A stretch of DNA of 64,000 bases from positions 124,001 through 188,000 of the forward strand of contig NZ_JADPMV010000002.1 in the NCBI RefSeq assembly GCF_018398425.1, read 5' to 3'. Below, piece after piece: positions 37,189 through 47,324 of the stretch. A program made the translations under genes and the position numbers. Each line of letters begins with the position of its first letter. The stretch's first letter is position 1. This DNA is from Pseudomonas lalucatii. GTDB taxonomy: Bacteria > Pseudomonadota > Gammaproteobacteria > Pseudomonadales > Pseudomonadaceae. The notes below the pieces were generated by a model. The model ran no database searches. It saw nothing but the letters and a program-made list of their open reading frames with translations, and was not told the origin of the DNA.

Positions 37189-37935
37189 TCAGCGCGCACG
37201 CCACTCGCTCAGGCGCGCACGCAGTCGGGCGGCGCACTGGCTGTGAATCTGGCTGACCCGCGACTCGCTGACCCCCAGCACCTCGCCGATCTCCTTGAGA
37301 TTCAGCTCTTCGTCGTAATACAGCGCCAACACCAGCCGCTCACGCTCCGGCAGGTTGGCGATGGCATCGGCCAGCGCCGCCTGGAAGCGCTCATCCTCAA
37401 GATCACGAGAAGGTTCCTGCTGAGTGGCATTGGCGTCTTCGCTCAGCCCGCCGTGCTCGCCGTCCTGCAGCAGGTCGTCGAAGCTGAACAGGCGGCTGCC
37501 CAAAGTGTCGCCAAGAATGCCGTAGTAATCTTCGAGACTCAATTGGAGTTCGGCCGCGACCTCGTGATCTTTAGCGTCACGACCGGTTCTGGCCTCAATT
37601 GCCCGGATCGCATCGCTGACCATGCGGCTGTTGCGGTGTACCGAGCGCGGCGCCCAGTCGCCCTTGCGCACCTCGTCGAGCATGGCGCCGCGAATGCGGA
37701 TGCCGGCAAAGGTCTCGAAGCTGGCACCCTTGCTGGAGTCGTATTTCTTCGAGGCTTCGAGCAAGCCGATCATGCCGGCCTGGATCAGGTCGTCCACCTG
37801 CACGCTGGCCGGCAGGCGCGCCAGCAGGTGGTAGGCGATGCGCTTGACCAGGGGGGCATAGCGCTCGATCAGCTGATACTGGGAATCCTGCCCTTGCGCC
37901 TTGCTATACATACGAAGTCCAGAGGCTGCTGTCAT
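37189..37935 (-). CDS. fliA: Flagellar sigma factor FliA (sigma-28)
   Basis: The 248-residue sigma-70 family protein directs transcription of late flagellar and chemotaxis genes. Region 2 (LVKRIAYHLLARLPASVQVDDLIQAGMIGLLEASKKYD), region 3 and region 4 (LPERERLVLALYYDEELNLKEIGEVLGVSESRVSQIHSQ) are all visible. Its ATG overlaps the fleN stop by four bases. Activity is known to be held by FlgM, which is not encoded here. Confidence 0.96.
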   Translation of the reverse strand: MTAASGLRMYSKAQGQDSQYQLIERYAPLVKRIAYHLLARLPASVQVDDLIQAGMIGLLEASKKYDSSKGASFETFAGIRIRGAMLDEVRKGDWAPRSVHRNSRMVSDAIRAIEARTGRDAKDHEVAAELQLSLEDYYGILGDTLGSRLFSFDDLLQDGEHGGLSEDANATQQEPSRDLEDERFQAALADAIANLPERERLVLALYYDEELNLKEIGEVLGVSESRVSQIHSQCAARLRARLSEWRAR

Positions 37936-38762
37936 ACCGCCGAGTCCGCGGTCGGTTGCTGCACCAGGCGCTCGACGAAGAACTCCAGGTGACCGCGCGG
38001 GTTGGCCGGCAACGGCCAGGCATCGACCTTCTGCGCGATCGCCTTGAACGCCAGCGCGCACTTGGAGCGCGGAAATGCTTCATAGACCGCACGCTGCTTC
38101 TGCACGGCCTTGCGCACCGACTCGTCGTAGGGCACCGCGCCGACATACTGCAGCGCGACGTCGAGGAAGCGATCGGTGACCTTGGTCAGTTTGGCAAAGA
38201 GATTGCGTCCTTCCTGCGGACTGTGGGCCATATTGGCCAGCACGCGGAAACGGCTCATGCCGTAGTCGCGGTTGAGCAGCTTGATCAGCGCATAGGCATC
38301 GGTGATCGAGGTCGGCTCGTCGCAGACCACCACCAGCACCTCCTGGGCGGCGCGCACGAAACTGACCACCGAGTCGCCGATGCCGGCGGCCGTGTCAATG
38401 ATCAGCACGTCGAGGTTCTCGCTGATGTCGCTGAAGGCCTGGATCAGGCCGGCATGCTGCATGGGCGAGAGCTGCACCATGCTCTGCGTGCCCGAGGCGG
38501 CCGGGACGATGCGGATGCCGCCGGGCCCCTGCAGGATCACATCGCGCAGGTCGCACTCGCCGCTGACCACATCGGCCAGGGTGCGCTTGGCGGTCAGGCC
38601 GAGCAGGACGTCGATGTTGGCCAGCCCCAGGTCGGCGTCCATCAACATGACCCGCCGGCCGACATCGGCCAGGGCCAGGGCCAGATTCACCGACACATTG
38701 GTCTTGCCGACGCCACCCTTGCCGCCGGTCACCGCGATCACCTGTACGGGATGCATACCCAT
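37932..38762 (-). CDS. fleN: Flagellar number regulator FleN (FlhG)
   Basis: The 276-residue MinD-like ATPase has P-loop GGKGGVGKTN near residue 14, the DADLGLANIDVLLGL switch region and a Walker B DVLIIDTAAGIG. In Pseudomonas, FleN binds FleQ and keeps the flagellum number at one. It lies between flhF and fliA. Confidence 0.95.
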   Translation of the reverse strand: MGMHPVQVIAVTGGKGGVGKTNVSVNLALALADVGRRVMLMDADLGLANIDVLLGLTAKRTLADVVSGECDLRDVILQGPGGIRIVPAASGTQSMVQLSPMQHAGLIQAFSDISENLDVLIIDTAAGIGDSVVSFVRAAQEVLVVVCDEPTSITDAYALIKLLNRDYGMSRFRVLANMAHSPQEGRNLFAKLTKVTDRFLDVALQYVGAVPYDESVRKAVQKQRAVYEAFPRSKCALAFKAIAQKVDAWPLPANPRGHLEFFVERLVQQPTADSAV

Positions 38763-38876
38763 GTTATCTACACACCTTGTCTAACGTCGACTGGAGCCAC
38801 TTGGCTAAGCGTACCCCGCCTGTCCGACACGAGGCCAACCGGCACCCCATGCCACTGAGTCATCACCGCCGCCTCA

Positions 38877-40178
38877 TCAACCGGCGCGACGCGCCGGCTG
38901 CTGATAGAGGCCGGCGAACAGCTCGGCCATCGTTTCCTCGCTGGGGTCTTCCGCGGCCTGCAGGCCCACGGCCCGGCTCACCAGCTGATGGCTGCGCGGC
39001 ACCTGCAGGTCATCCGGAATGCGCGGGCCATCGGCCACATAGGCTACCGGCAGGCGCTGGCCGATAGCCAGCCCCATGACCTCGCCCAGGCTGGCGGCCT
39101 CGTCCAGCTTGGTCAGAATGCAGCCGCTCAGGCCGCAACGCCTGTAGCTATGGTAGGCGGCCTTGAGCACCTGGCTCTGGCTGGTAGCGGCCATGACCAG
39201 GTAGTTTCTGGACTTGATGCCGCGGCTGGCCAGGGCTTCCAGTTGCATGCGCAGGGCCGGGTCGTTGGCCGGCAGGCCGGCCGTGTCGATCAGCACCACG
39301 CGTTTCTTCGCCAGGGGCGCCAGGGCCTGGGTCAAGGACTGCCCGGGATCGACCAGGGTCACCGGCACGCCGAGGATACGGCCGAGGGTCTTGACCTGCT
39401 CCTGGGCGCCGATGCGATAGCTGTCCAGGCTGACCAGGGCGATGCCCTGGGCGCCGTACTTGAGCACGTAGCGCGCCGCCAGCTTGGCCAGGGTGGTGGT
39501 CTTGCCCATGCCGGCGGGGCCGACCAGGGCGATCACCCCACCCTCCTCCAGCGGCTCCTGCTTCGGCGTCTGGATCGCATGGGCCAGGTGCGCCAGCAGC
39601 ATGCGCCAGGCCTGGCGCGGCTCGGCGACATTGGCCACGCGCTCGAGCAGCACCCGCGCCAGCTCGGCAGGCAGGCCCATGCGCTGCAGGCGACGCCAGA
39701 GGTTGGCCTGCTGCGGCCGGCGGCTCTGCATCTGGCCCCAGGCGATAGAGCCGAGCTGGACCTCGATCAGTTCGCGCAGGCCGTGCAACTCGGAGCGCAT
39801 GGCATCGAGGGCCTGGTTATCGCTGCTCGCCTGGCGCGGCGCCTGGGGCTTGGCCAGGACCGCGGCCAGGCTGTCGGCGGGCATGTTCGGCTGCGCGCCA
39901 AACAGTTGGCGATCCTTGCCCTCGTCGGCTTGCGCCCGGGTGGTCAGTTCGGCCTGAGCCGAGGCGATGCGCGACTGGGTCTTGCGCAGTTCGGCTTCCA
40001 GTGCCGGATTCGGCTGACGGGCCGGCGCGGCAGGCACCTGGTAGTCCAGCGCGGCGGTCAGCTCGACCCCGCCCGCCACCCGGCGATTGCCGATGATCGA
40101 GGCATCCGCGCCCAGCTCATCGCGGACCAGCTTCATGGCTTGACGCATATCGGCGGCGAAAAAGCGTTTGACCTGCAT
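38877..40178 (-). CDS. flhF: Flagellar biosynthesis GTPase FlhF
   Basis: The 433-residue SRP-type GTPase marks the pole for flagellum assembly. After the basic N-terminal domain (MQVKRFFAADMRQAMKLVRDELG) the NG domain starts near residue 215: G1 GPAGMGKTTTLAKLAARY, SLDSYRIGAQEQ, DTAG (VLIDTAGLP) and G4 TKLDEA. The protein is 16 bases downstream of flhA. Confidence 0.95.
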   Translation of the reverse strand: MQVKRFFAADMRQAMKLVRDELGADASIIGNRRVAGGVELTAALDYQVPAAPARQPNPALEAELRKTQSRIASAQAELTTRAQADEGKDRQLFGAQPNMPADSLAAVLAKPQAPRQASSDNQALDAMRSELHGLRELIEVQLGSIAWGQMQSRRPQQANLWRRLQRMGLPAELARVLLERVANVAEPRQAWRMLLAHLAHAIQTPKQEPLEEGGVIALVGPAGMGKTTTLAKLAARYVLKYGAQGIALVSLDSYRIGAQEQVKTLGRILGVPVTLVDPGQSLTQALAPLAKKRVVLIDTAGLPANDPALRMQLEALASRGIKSRNYLVMAATSQSQVLKAAYHSYRRCGLSGCILTKLDEAASLGEVMGLAIGQRLPVAYVADGPRIPDDLQVPRSHQLVSRAVGLQAAEDPSEETMAELFAGLYQQPARRAG

Positions 40179-40193
40179 GGCCTGTAACCTCGG

Positions 40194-42317
40194 TTAGTTC
40201 TGCCCCACCGTCGCGACGATGGTGACCTGCTTGTTGTCCGGAATTTCCTGGTAGGCCAGCACATGCATGCTCGCCACCGCCAGCCGCGCAAACCGCGCGA
40301 GCATCGCCCGGATCGGCCCGGCCACCAGCAGAATCACCGGCTTGCCGAGCATTTCCTGGCGCTGCGCCGCCTCCACCAGGGAGCGCTGCAGCTTCTCGGC
40401 CATGCCCGGCTCCAGGAGGATGCCATCCTCGGAGCCCTGCCCGGCCTTCTGCAGACTACTGAGCAATATCTGTTCCAACCTTGGTTCGAGGGTGATCACA
40501 GGCAGCTCCGGCTCTAGTCCCACGATGCTTTGCACGATGGCGCGGGCCAGCGCCACGCGCACCGCCGCCAGCATGGCGGCGGGATCTTGACTCTTGCCCG
40601 CGACGTTGGCGAGGGCCTCGGCGATGGTGCGGATGTCGCGCACCGGCACCTGCTCCTGCAGCAGCGCCTGCAGCACCTTGAGCAGGGTCGACAGCGACAC
40701 CAGCCCCGGCACCAGCTCCTCGGCCAGCTTCGGCGAGCTCTTGGCCAGCAGCTGCAGCAGCTGCTGGACCTCCTCGTGACCGAGCAGCTCGTGGGCGTGC
40801 TTGTGCAGCACCTGGTTGAGATGGGTGGCGACCACGGTGCTGGCATCCACCACCGTGTAGCCGAGGGACTGCGCCTGGTCACGCTGGCTGGCGTCGATCC
40901 ACACCGCCTCCAGGCCGAACGCCGGATCCTTGGCGGCCATCCCGTTGAGGGTGCCGAACACCTGGCCCGGGTTGATCGCCAGTTCGCGATCGGGGTAGAC
41001 CTCGGCCTCGGCCACGCTGACCCCCATGAGCGTCAGGCGGTAGGCGTTGGGCAGCAGGTCGAGGTTGTCGCGGATATGCACCGAGGGCATCAGGAAGCCC
41101 ATCTCCTGGGACAGCTTCTTGCGCACCCCCTTGATCCGCGCGAGCAGCTGCCCGCCCTGGTTGCGGTCGACCAGCGGGATCAGCCGGTAGCCGACCTCCA
41201 GGCCGACCATGTCCACCGGGGTGACATCGTCCCAGCCCAGCTCCTTGACCTCCTGGGCCTTCTGCGCCGGCAGCAGCTCCTGCTGGCGCTGCACCTCCTT
41301 GATTTCCGCCTCCTTGCCCTGGCGCTGCTTGTTGGCGATCCAGTAGGCGGCGCCGGCGGCCACCAGGCCGAGGCTGATGAAGGAGAAGTGCGGCATGCCG
41401 GGCACCAGGCCCATGGCGATCATGATCGCCGCCGCCACCGCCAGGGCCCGCGGCGAGGCGAACATCTGCCGGTTGACCTGGGCGCCCATGTCCTCGGAAC
41501 TGGAGACCCGGGTCACCATCACCGCCGCGGCGGTGGACAGCAGCAGCGAGGGAATCTGCGCCACCAGGCCGTCGCCGATGGTCAGCAGGGTGTAGACCTT
41601 GCCGGCATCGGAGAAACTCAGGCCATGCTGGAACATGCCGATGGCGATGCCGCCGATCAGGTTGATGAACAGAATCAGCAGGCCGGCGATGGCATCGCCA
41701 CGGACGAACTTGCTGGCACCGTCCATCGAGCCGTAGAAGTCCGCCTCCTGGGACACCTCGGCGCGACGCTTCTTGGCGTCCGTCTGGTCGATCAGGCCGG
41801 CGTTGAGGTCGGCGTCGATGGCCATCTGCTTGCCCGGCATGGCGTCCAGGGTGAAGCGCGCGCTGACCTCGGAGATGCGCCCGGCGCCCTTGGTGACCAC
41901 CACGAAGTTGATGATCATGAGGATGGCGAACACCACGATACCGACCACGTAGTTGCCGCCGATCACCACCTCGCCGAAGGCCTGGATCACCTGGCCGGCG
42001 GCGGCATGGCCCTCGTGGCCGTGGAGCAGCACCACCCGGGTGGAGGCGACGTTGAGCCCCAGGCGCAGCAGGGTCGCCGCCAGCAGGATGGTCGGGAATA
42101 CCGCGAAGTCCAGGGGTCGCAGGGCGTAGATGCCGACCAGCAGCACCACGATCGACAGGGCGATGCTGAAGGTGAACAGCACATCCAGGAGAAACGCCGG
42201 AATCGGCAGCATGACCATGCCGAGCATGACCAGCAGCAACAGCGGGATGCCCAGGTTGCCCTGGCGCAATCCCGACAGGTTGCTCCGCACATTGCCGATC
42301 ATTTGCGAGCGATCCAC
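40194..42317 (-). CDS. flhA: Flagellar export gate protein FlhA
   Basis: The 707-residue type III export gate protein has about eight N-terminal membrane segments (to residue about 330) and a large cytoplasmic domain that docks chaperone-substrate complexes. The conserved FHIPEP-family loop appears as VVVTKGAGRISEVSARFTLDAMPGKQMAIDADL. The GTG at 42317 (MDRSQMIGN) was preferred because AGGGA lies seven bases before it; a GTG at 42323 sits too close to that site. Confidence 0.96.
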   Translation of the reverse strand: MDRSQMIGNVRSNLSGLRQGNLGIPLLLLVMLGMVMLPIPAFLLDVLFTFSIALSIVVLLVGIYALRPLDFAVFPTILLAATLLRLGLNVASTRVVLLHGHEGHAAAGQVIQAFGEVVIGGNYVVGIVVFAILMIINFVVVTKGAGRISEVSARFTLDAMPGKQMAIDADLNAGLIDQTDAKKRRAEVSQEADFYGSMDGASKFVRGDAIAGLLILFINLIGGIAIGMFQHGLSFSDAGKVYTLLTIGDGLVAQIPSLLLSTAAAVMVTRVSSSEDMGAQVNRQMFASPRALAVAAAIMIAMGLVPGMPHFSFISLGLVAAGAAYWIANKQRQGKEAEIKEVQRQQELLPAQKAQEVKELGWDDVTPVDMVGLEVGYRLIPLVDRNQGGQLLARIKGVRKKLSQEMGFLMPSVHIRDNLDLLPNAYRLTLMGVSVAEAEVYPDRELAINPGQVFGTLNGMAAKDPAFGLEAVWIDASQRDQAQSLGYTVVDASTVVATHLNQVLHKHAHELLGHEEVQQLLQLLAKSSPKLAEELVPGLVSLSTLLKVLQALLQEQVPVRDIRTIAEALANVAGKSQDPAAMLAAVRVALARAIVQSIVGLEPELPVITLEPRLEQILLSSLQKAGQGSEDGILLEPGMAEKLQRSLVEAAQRQEMLGKPVILLVAGPIRAMLARFARLAVASMHVLAYQEIPDNKQVTIVATVGQN

Positions 42318-42381
42318 AGCCACTTCCCTACCCCAGCCGATTCAATCTTTTGACGCCGAGCGCGCCTCTGGACAGGGGGTT

Positions 42382-42397
42382 TGCAAGAAGCCGTCCA
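42382..42397 (-). promoter_or_regulatory. Sigma-54 promoter upstream of flhA
   Basis: On the minus strand TTGGACGGCTTCTTGCA shows GG-N10-GC spacing with TTGCA at -12, about 65 bases upstream of the flhA start. The -24 box (TGGAC) deviates from TGGCAC, so it is a weaker match than the fliE and fliK sites. Confidence 0.6.
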
Positions 42398-42447
42398 ACT
42401 TTGCAGAAGGGTCACCTCGCGCGCCGCGGCGGCGCCACGGCAGGCGG

Positions 42448-43584
42448 CTACTCGTCGCGGCGCAGGTCCGGCGGGATCGGCAGGTCCGGCAGCGGTCCCG
42501 GGCGCTTGCCCTTGCCGGCCTGGTACTGACGCAGCTGGTAGACGTAGGCCAGCACCTGGGCCACCGCCAGGTACAGCCCCGCGGGTATTTCCTGGTCCAG
42601 CTCGGTGGAATAGAACACCGCCCGCGCCAGCGCCGGCGACTCCAGCAGCATGACCCGATGCTCCTGGGCGATCTCGCGGATCTTCAGGGCGGTGAAGTCG
42701 CCGCCCTTGGCCAGCAGCACCGGGGCGCTGCCCTTGGCCGGGTCGTACTTCAGGGCCACGGCGAAGTGGGTCGGGTTGGTGATCACCACGTCGGCCTGGG
42801 GCACCGCCTGCATCATGCGCCGCTCGGCCATCTCGCGCTGCAGCTGGCGGATGCGCGACTTGACCTCGGGCTTGCCCTCGCTGTCCTTGTACTCGTCGCG
42901 CACCTCCTGCTTGGTCATCATCAGCTTCTGCTTGTTGTCCCAGAGCTGGAAGGGCACATCCACCGCGGCGATCAGGATGATCCCGCAGGCCATCCACAAG
43001 GCGCTCCAGCCCACCACCTGGGCCGCATGCAGGATCGCCGTCTCCAGCGGCTCGTGGGCCATCGCCAGCAGGTCGTCGCGATCGGCGGAGAGCACCGCCA
43101 GGGCCACCAGCAGGATCACCATGAATTTCGCCAGGGCCTTGAGCAGTTCGACCAGCGCCTTGGCCGAAAACATGCGCTTGAGCCCGGCCAGGGGGTTCAT
43201 CCGGCTCAGCTTGGGCGCCATCGCCTTGGCCGAGAACAGCCAGCCGCCGAGGGCGATGGGACCGACGATCGAGGCGATCAGCAGGGCCAGGAACAGCGGC
43301 AGCAGCGCCTCCATGGCCAGTTCGGCGGAGGCCAGCAGCCAGATGACCATGTTGCGCTCGTCGAACAGCACCTCGCGCGGCAGCGAGAAGTTACCGCGCA
43401 TCACCTCCAGCAGGGCGTTCGCCAGGCCGCCGCCGCTGGCCAGCAGGCCACCCGCCCCGGCCAGCATCACCGCCAGGGTGTTGAGCTCGCGGGAACGGGC
43501 GATCTGGCCTTTCTCACGGGACTCGCGCAGGCGTTTCTCCGTGGGTTCCTCGCTTTTTTCGGCGCCGCTCTCGGACTCGGCCAT
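42448..43584 (-). CDS. flhB: Flagellar export switch protein FlhB
   Basis: The 378-residue membrane protein has four membrane spans and a cytoplasmic tail with the autocleavage motif NPTH (VVITNPTHFAVALKYD, near residue 270). Cleavage there allows the switch from rod/hook to filament export. It starts three bases after fliR and ends the fliLMNOPQR-flhB group. Confidence 0.97.
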   Translation of the reverse strand: MAESESGAEKSEEPTEKRLRESREKGQIARSRELNTLAVMLAGAGGLLASGGGLANALLEVMRGNFSLPREVLFDERNMVIWLLASAELAMEALLPLFLALLIASIVGPIALGGWLFSAKAMAPKLSRMNPLAGLKRMFSAKALVELLKALAKFMVILLVALAVLSADRDDLLAMAHEPLETAILHAAQVVGWSALWMACGIILIAAVDVPFQLWDNKQKLMMTKQEVRDEYKDSEGKPEVKSRIRQLQREMAERRMMQAVPQADVVITNPTHFAVALKYDPAKGSAPVLLAKGGDFTALKIREIAQEHRVMLLESPALARAVFYSTELDQEIPAGLYLAVAQVLAYVYQLRQYQAGKGKRPGPLPDLPIPPDLRRDE

Positions 43585-43587
43585 GGT

Positions 43588-44364
43588 CTACCTCGCCCGC
43601 GCCAGTTCGCGCAGCAACTGCAGGGCCTCGCCGACGAACACCTGGTACTGGGCGAGGATGTCGGCCATGCCGATCCAGACGATCGCCAGGCCGAGCACCA
43701 GGGTCAACGGAAAACCGATGGAGAAGATGTTCAGCTGCGGCGCCGCACGGGTCATCACGCCGAACGCCAGGTTGACCACCAGCAGCGCGGTGATCGCCGG
43801 CAACACCAGCATCAGCGCCGCGCCGAGCACCCAGCCGAGCTTGGTCGCCAGGCTCCAGTAATGGTCGGTCAACAGCCCCTCGCCCACCGGCAGGGTGACG
43901 AAGCTCTCGGCCAGCACCTCGAACACCACCAGATGGCCGTTCATGGCGAGGAACAGCAGGGTCACCAGCATCAGGAAGAACTGGCCGACCACCGGCACCG
44001 ACACCCCGTTGGTCGGGTCGACCATGGAGGCGAAGCCCAGGCCCATCTGCATCGAGACGATCTGCCCGGCGACCAGGAAGGCGTGGAAGAACAGCTGCAG
44101 GCTGAAGCCGAGCATCACCCCGATCAGCACCTCCTGGGCGATCAACAGCAGGCTGCGCAGGCTCAGCGCATCGACCGCCGGCATGGCCGGCAGGGTCGGC
44201 GCCAGCAGCAGGCAGATGGCCAGGGCCAGGTACAGGCGCACCCGCATCGGCACCAGCTGGGTGCCGATGATCGGCATGCTCATCAGCAGCGCGGCGATGC
44301 GGAACAGCGGCAGCAGGAAGGTACTGACCCAGCCGCCGATCTGTGCGGCGCTCAGCTCGACCAT
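43588..44364 (-). CDS. fliR: Flagellar export protein FliR
   Basis: The 258-residue integral membrane protein of the FliPQR export gate has about six hydrophobic segments and the FliR pattern PVLLLLFLAMNGHLVVFEVLAESF in its second half. It follows fliQ by one base. Confidence 0.95.
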   Translation of the reverse strand: MVELSAAQIGGWVSTFLLPLFRIAALLMSMPIIGTQLVPMRVRLYLALAICLLLAPTLPAMPAVDALSLRSLLLIAQEVLIGVMLGFSLQLFFHAFLVAGQIVSMQMGLGFASMVDPTNGVSVPVVGQFFLMLVTLLFLAMNGHLVVFEVLAESFVTLPVGEGLLTDHYWSLATKLGWVLGAALMLVLPAITALLVVNLAFGVMTRAAPQLNIFSIGFPLTLVLGLAIVWIGMADILAQYQVFVGEALQLLRELARAR

Positions 44365-44365
44365 C

Positions 44366-44635
44366 TCAGCCGATCAGCATGGGAATGTTCATGATCAGCA
44401 TCTGCGTGTACTCCATCAGCTCGCGGGCCAGCCAGGGCCCGGCGAAGATCAGGGTGAGCAGGATCACCAGCAGGCGCGGCAGGAAGCTCAGGGTCTGTTC
44501 GTTGATCTGCGTGGCGGCCTGGAACATCGCCACCATCAGGCCCACCAGCAGGCTGGGCACGACGATGACCGCCACTATCATGGCGGTCAGCCACAGCGCC
44601 TCACGAAACAGGTCGACGGCGATCTCGGGGGTCAT
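44366..44635 (-). CDS. fliQ: Flagellar export protein FliQ
   Basis: The 89-residue protein has two membrane hairpin helices and the family sequence MTPEIAVDLFREALW ... VGLMVAMFQAATQINEQTLSFLPR. It is part of the FliPQR gate and lies two bases from fliP. Confidence 0.96.
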   Translation of the reverse strand: MTPEIAVDLFREALWLTAMIVAVIVVPSLLVGLMVAMFQAATQINEQTLSFLPRLLVILLTLIFAGPWLARELMEYTQMLIMNIPMLIG

Positions 44636-44637
44636 GC

Positions 44638-45393
44638 TCAGGTCGCTCCGAAGCTGGCCGCGAGGGTGCCCATGATCAGCGCCCAGCCATCGATCAGGAC
44701 GAACAGCATGATCTTGAACGGCAGCGAGATGATCAGCGGCGAGAGCATCATCATGCCCATGGCCATGAGGATGCTGGACACCACCAGGTCGATCACCAGG
44801 AAAGGGATGAAGATCATGAAGCCGATCTGGAACGCGGTCTTCAGCTCCGAGGTGACGAACGCCGGGATCAGGATGGTCAGCGGCGTCTGCTCCGCACTGG
44901 CGATGTCGGTGCGCTTGGACAGGCGGATGAACAGCTCCAGATCGCTCTCGCGGGTCTGCGCCAGCATGAAGTCCCTGATCGGCACTTCGGCCTTGGCCAG
45001 CGCCTCCTGCGCCGGCAGCTGCTCGTTGAGGTAGGGCTGCAGGGCGTCCTGGTTAATCCGCTCGAACACCGGGGCCATGATGAACAGCGTGAGGAACAGC
45101 GCCAGGCCGACCAGGATCTGGTTCGACGGGGTCTGCTGCAGGCCCAGGGCCTGGCGCAGGATGGAGAACACGATGATGATGCGGGTGAAGCTGGTCATCA
45201 GCATGACGAAGGCCGGGATGAAGCTCAGCGCCGTCATGATCAGCAGGATCTGCAGGCTGACCGAGTACTCCTGCTGGCCCTGGGGGTCGGTGCTCAGGGT
45301 GATCGCCGGGATCGACAGCGGATTCTCGGCGCCCAGGGCCAGGGGCGCGGCCAGCGCCAGCAGCAGGGCCAGGAGCGGGCGCATGGCGCTCAT
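44638..45393 (-). CDS. fliP: Flagellar export protein FliP
   Basis: The 251-residue gate protein has a signal peptide ([19 protein letters not shown]) and four membrane segments, with the family signatures [24 protein letters not shown] and [25 protein letters not shown]. The start at 45393 overlaps the fliO stop by four bases; an in-frame ATG at 45384 is less likely. Confidence 0.96.
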   Translation of the reverse strand: MSAMRPLLALLLALAAPLALGAENPLSIPAITLSTDPQGQQEYSVSLQILLIMTALSFIPAFVMLMTSFTRIIIVFSILRQALGLQQTPSNQILVGLALFLTLFIMAPVFERINQDALQPYLNEQLPAQEALAKAEVPIRDFMLAQTRESDLELFIRLSKRTDIASAEQTPLTILIPAFVTSELKTAFQIGFMIFIPFLVIDLVVSSILMAMGMMMLSPLIISLPFKIMLFVLIDGWALIMGTLAASFGAT

Positions 45394-45824
45394 CGAGACT
45401 TGTCCTTCTGGTCCTTGCCCAGCAGCTCCATCAGGCGCTGGGCGAACTCCGTCGAGGCCGGCTGGCCGTCCGGCAGATGCACCGGCTCGGCCATGACATG
45501 CAGCGGGGTGATGCGCCCGGGGGTCAGGCCGAGGAGGATCTGCTCCTGGCCGACCTGCACCAGCACCAGGCGATCGCGCGGGCCGAGGGCCTGGCTGGCG
45601 AGGACCCTGATCACCTGGCCGCCGCGCGGGCCGACCTGCTGGAGCCGGCGCATCAGCCAGGCGAGCAGGAAGATCAGGCCGATCACCAGCAACAGGCCGA
45701 GCAGCAGCTGCACCAGTTGCCCGGCCATGCCGCCGTCGGCCAAGGGGCTCGCGGCCTGCGCCGCCGGCTCGGCGGCCAGGGCCGTCAGCGGCAGTGCGCC
45801 AAAAACGCCAATAACCCTGCACAT
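45390..45824 (-). CDS. fliO: Flagellar protein FliO
   Basis: The 144-residue protein has a signal-like N-terminus, a single membrane helix ([22 protein letters not shown], near residue 40) and a basic cytoplasmic part ([35 protein letters not shown]). It supports assembly of the FliP ring. It begins two bases after fliN. Confidence 0.93.
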   Translation of the reverse strand: MCRVIGVFGALPLTALAAEPAAQAASPLADGGMAGQLVQLLLGLLLVIGLIFLLAWLMRRLQQVGPRGGQVIRVLASQALGPRDRLVLVQVGQEQILLGLTPGRITPLHVMAEPVHLPDGQPASTEFAQRLMELLGKDQKDKSR

Positions 45825-45826
45825 GC

Positions 45827-46300
45827 CTAGCGCAGCTTCTTGATGCGTTCGCTCGGGCTGATCACGTCCGTCAGGCGGATGCCGAACTTCTCGTTGACCA
45901 CCACCACTTCGCCATGGGCGATCAGGGTGCCGTTGACCAGCACGTCCAGCGGTTCGCCGGCCAGGCGGTCCAGCTCGATCACCGAGCCCTGGTTGAGCTG
46001 CAGCAGGTTGCGAATGGTGATGTCGGTGTTGCCGACCTCCATGGAGATCGACACCGGAATGTCCAGGATCACATCCAGGTTCGGCCCATCCAGATTGACC
46101 GGCTGATTACCCTTGGGGCCGCTGCCGAATTCCTCCATGGGCGCGCGCGGCGCCGCCGGCGCGCTGCTGGCGCCGCCGGCGGCGAGCATCGCATCGATAT
46201 CGTCCTGGCCGGCGGCGTCGCCGGACTCGGACAGCGCGGCCGCCCACTCATCGGCCAGCGCCTGCTCCTCCGGGGAGGTCGTTTCGTTTTCGTCTGCCAT
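45827..46300 (-). CDS. fliN: Flagellar motor switch protein FliN
   Basis: The 157-residue protein has an acidic N-terminal part and a C-terminal SpoA/SurfaceAA domain (residues about 80-150, [50 protein letters not shown]). It forms the lower C-ring with FliM. It is 39 bases downstream of fliM. Confidence 0.96.
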   Translation of the reverse strand: MADENETTSPEEQALADEWAAALSESGDAAGQDDIDAMLAAGGASSAPAAPRAPMEEFGSGPKGNQPVNLDGPNLDVILDIPVSISMEVGNTDITIRNLLQLNQGSVIELDRLAGEPLDVLVNGTLIAHGEVVVVNEKFGIRLTDVISPSERIKKLR

Positions 46301-46339
46301 AGTCTGTCCTCGGCTGGCATGTAACAGGTTTGACGGGGT

Positions 46340-47311
46340 CTAGCGCTGCCGTTCGATCGGCTCCAGCACCTGCAAGGCCAGGTTGCCCTTGTGCGCGCCG
46401 AGCTTGACCTTGAAGGCCGGCACCCCATTGGCACGCATGATCACGTTGTCGGGAATGTCCACCGGAATCACGTCGCCCGGCTGCATGTGCAGGATGTCGC
46501 GCAGCTTCAACTGGCGCCGCGCCACGGTGGCGCCCAGGGGCACGCTGACGTCGAGGATGTCCTCGCGCAGGGACTTGATCCAGCGCTCGTCCTGGTCGTC
46601 GACATCGGACTGGAAGCCGGCGTCGAGCATCTCGCGGATCGGCTCGATCATCGAATAGGGCATGGTCACGTGCAGGTCGCCGCCGCCGCCATCCAGCTCG
46701 ATATGGAAGGTCGACACCACTATGACTTCGCTGGGGCTGACGATATTGGCCAGCGCCGGGTTCACCTCCGAGTTGACGTACTCGAAGTTGATGTCCATCA
46801 CCGCGTGCCAGGCCTCCTTCAGGTCGACGAAGGCCTGATCCAGCACCATGCGCACCACCCGCAATTCGGTGGGGGTGAACTCGCGGCCCTCGATCTTGGC
46901 GTGACGGCCGTCGCCGCCGAAGAAGTTGTCCACCAGCTTGAACACCAGCTTGGCGTCGAGGATGAACAGCCCGGTGCCGCGCAGCGGCTTCATCTTCACC
47001 AGGTTGAGACTGGTCGGCACGTACAGCGAATGCACGTACTCGCCGAACTTCATCACCTGTACGCCGCCGACCGCCACGTCCGCCGAACGGCGCAGCAGGT
47101 TGAACATGCTGATGCGGGTGTAGCGGGCGAAACGCTCGTTGATCATCTCCAGGGTCGGCATGCGCCCGCGGACGATGCGGTCCTGGCTGGTCAGGTCATA
47201 CTGCTTGACGCTGCCCGGCTCGGCGGCGTCCTCGGTCTCGACCAGGCCGTCGTCGACGCCATGCAGCAGCGCATCGATCTCGTCCTGGGAGAGCAGGTCT
47301 TGCACGGCCAT
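46340..47311 (-). CDS. fliM: Flagellar motor switch protein FliM
   Basis: The 323-residue switch protein has the N-terminal CheY-P-binding peptide LLSQDEIDALLHGV, the central CheC-like domain (about residues 45-230) and a C-terminal SpoA domain (GATVARRQLKLRDILHMQPGDVIPVDIP). Binding of phospho-CheY reverses rotation. It is 13 bases downstream of fliL. Confidence 0.97.
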   Translation of the reverse strand: MAVQDLLSQDEIDALLHGVDDGLVETEDAAEPGSVKQYDLTSQDRIVRGRMPTLEMINERFARYTRISMFNLLRRSADVAVGGVQVMKFGEYVHSLYVPTSLNLVKMKPLRGTGLFILDAKLVFKLVDNFFGGDGRHAKIEGREFTPTELRVVRMVLDQAFVDLKEAWHAVMDINFEYVNSEVNPALANIVSPSEVIVVSTFHIELDGGGGDLHVTMPYSMIEPIREMLDAGFQSDVDDQDERWIKSLREDILDVSVPLGATVARRQLKLRDILHMQPGDVIPVDIPDNVIMRANGVPAFKVKLGAHKGNLALQVLEPIERQR

Positions 47312-47324
47312 GTCCGACTCCCGG

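Noticed and set aside
42130..44394. Long open frame (754 codons) on the plus strand opposite flhA, flhB and fliR
   Set aside because: It crosses three well-supported genes and its translation is repetitive Gln/His/Arg sequence, as expected for antisense frames here.
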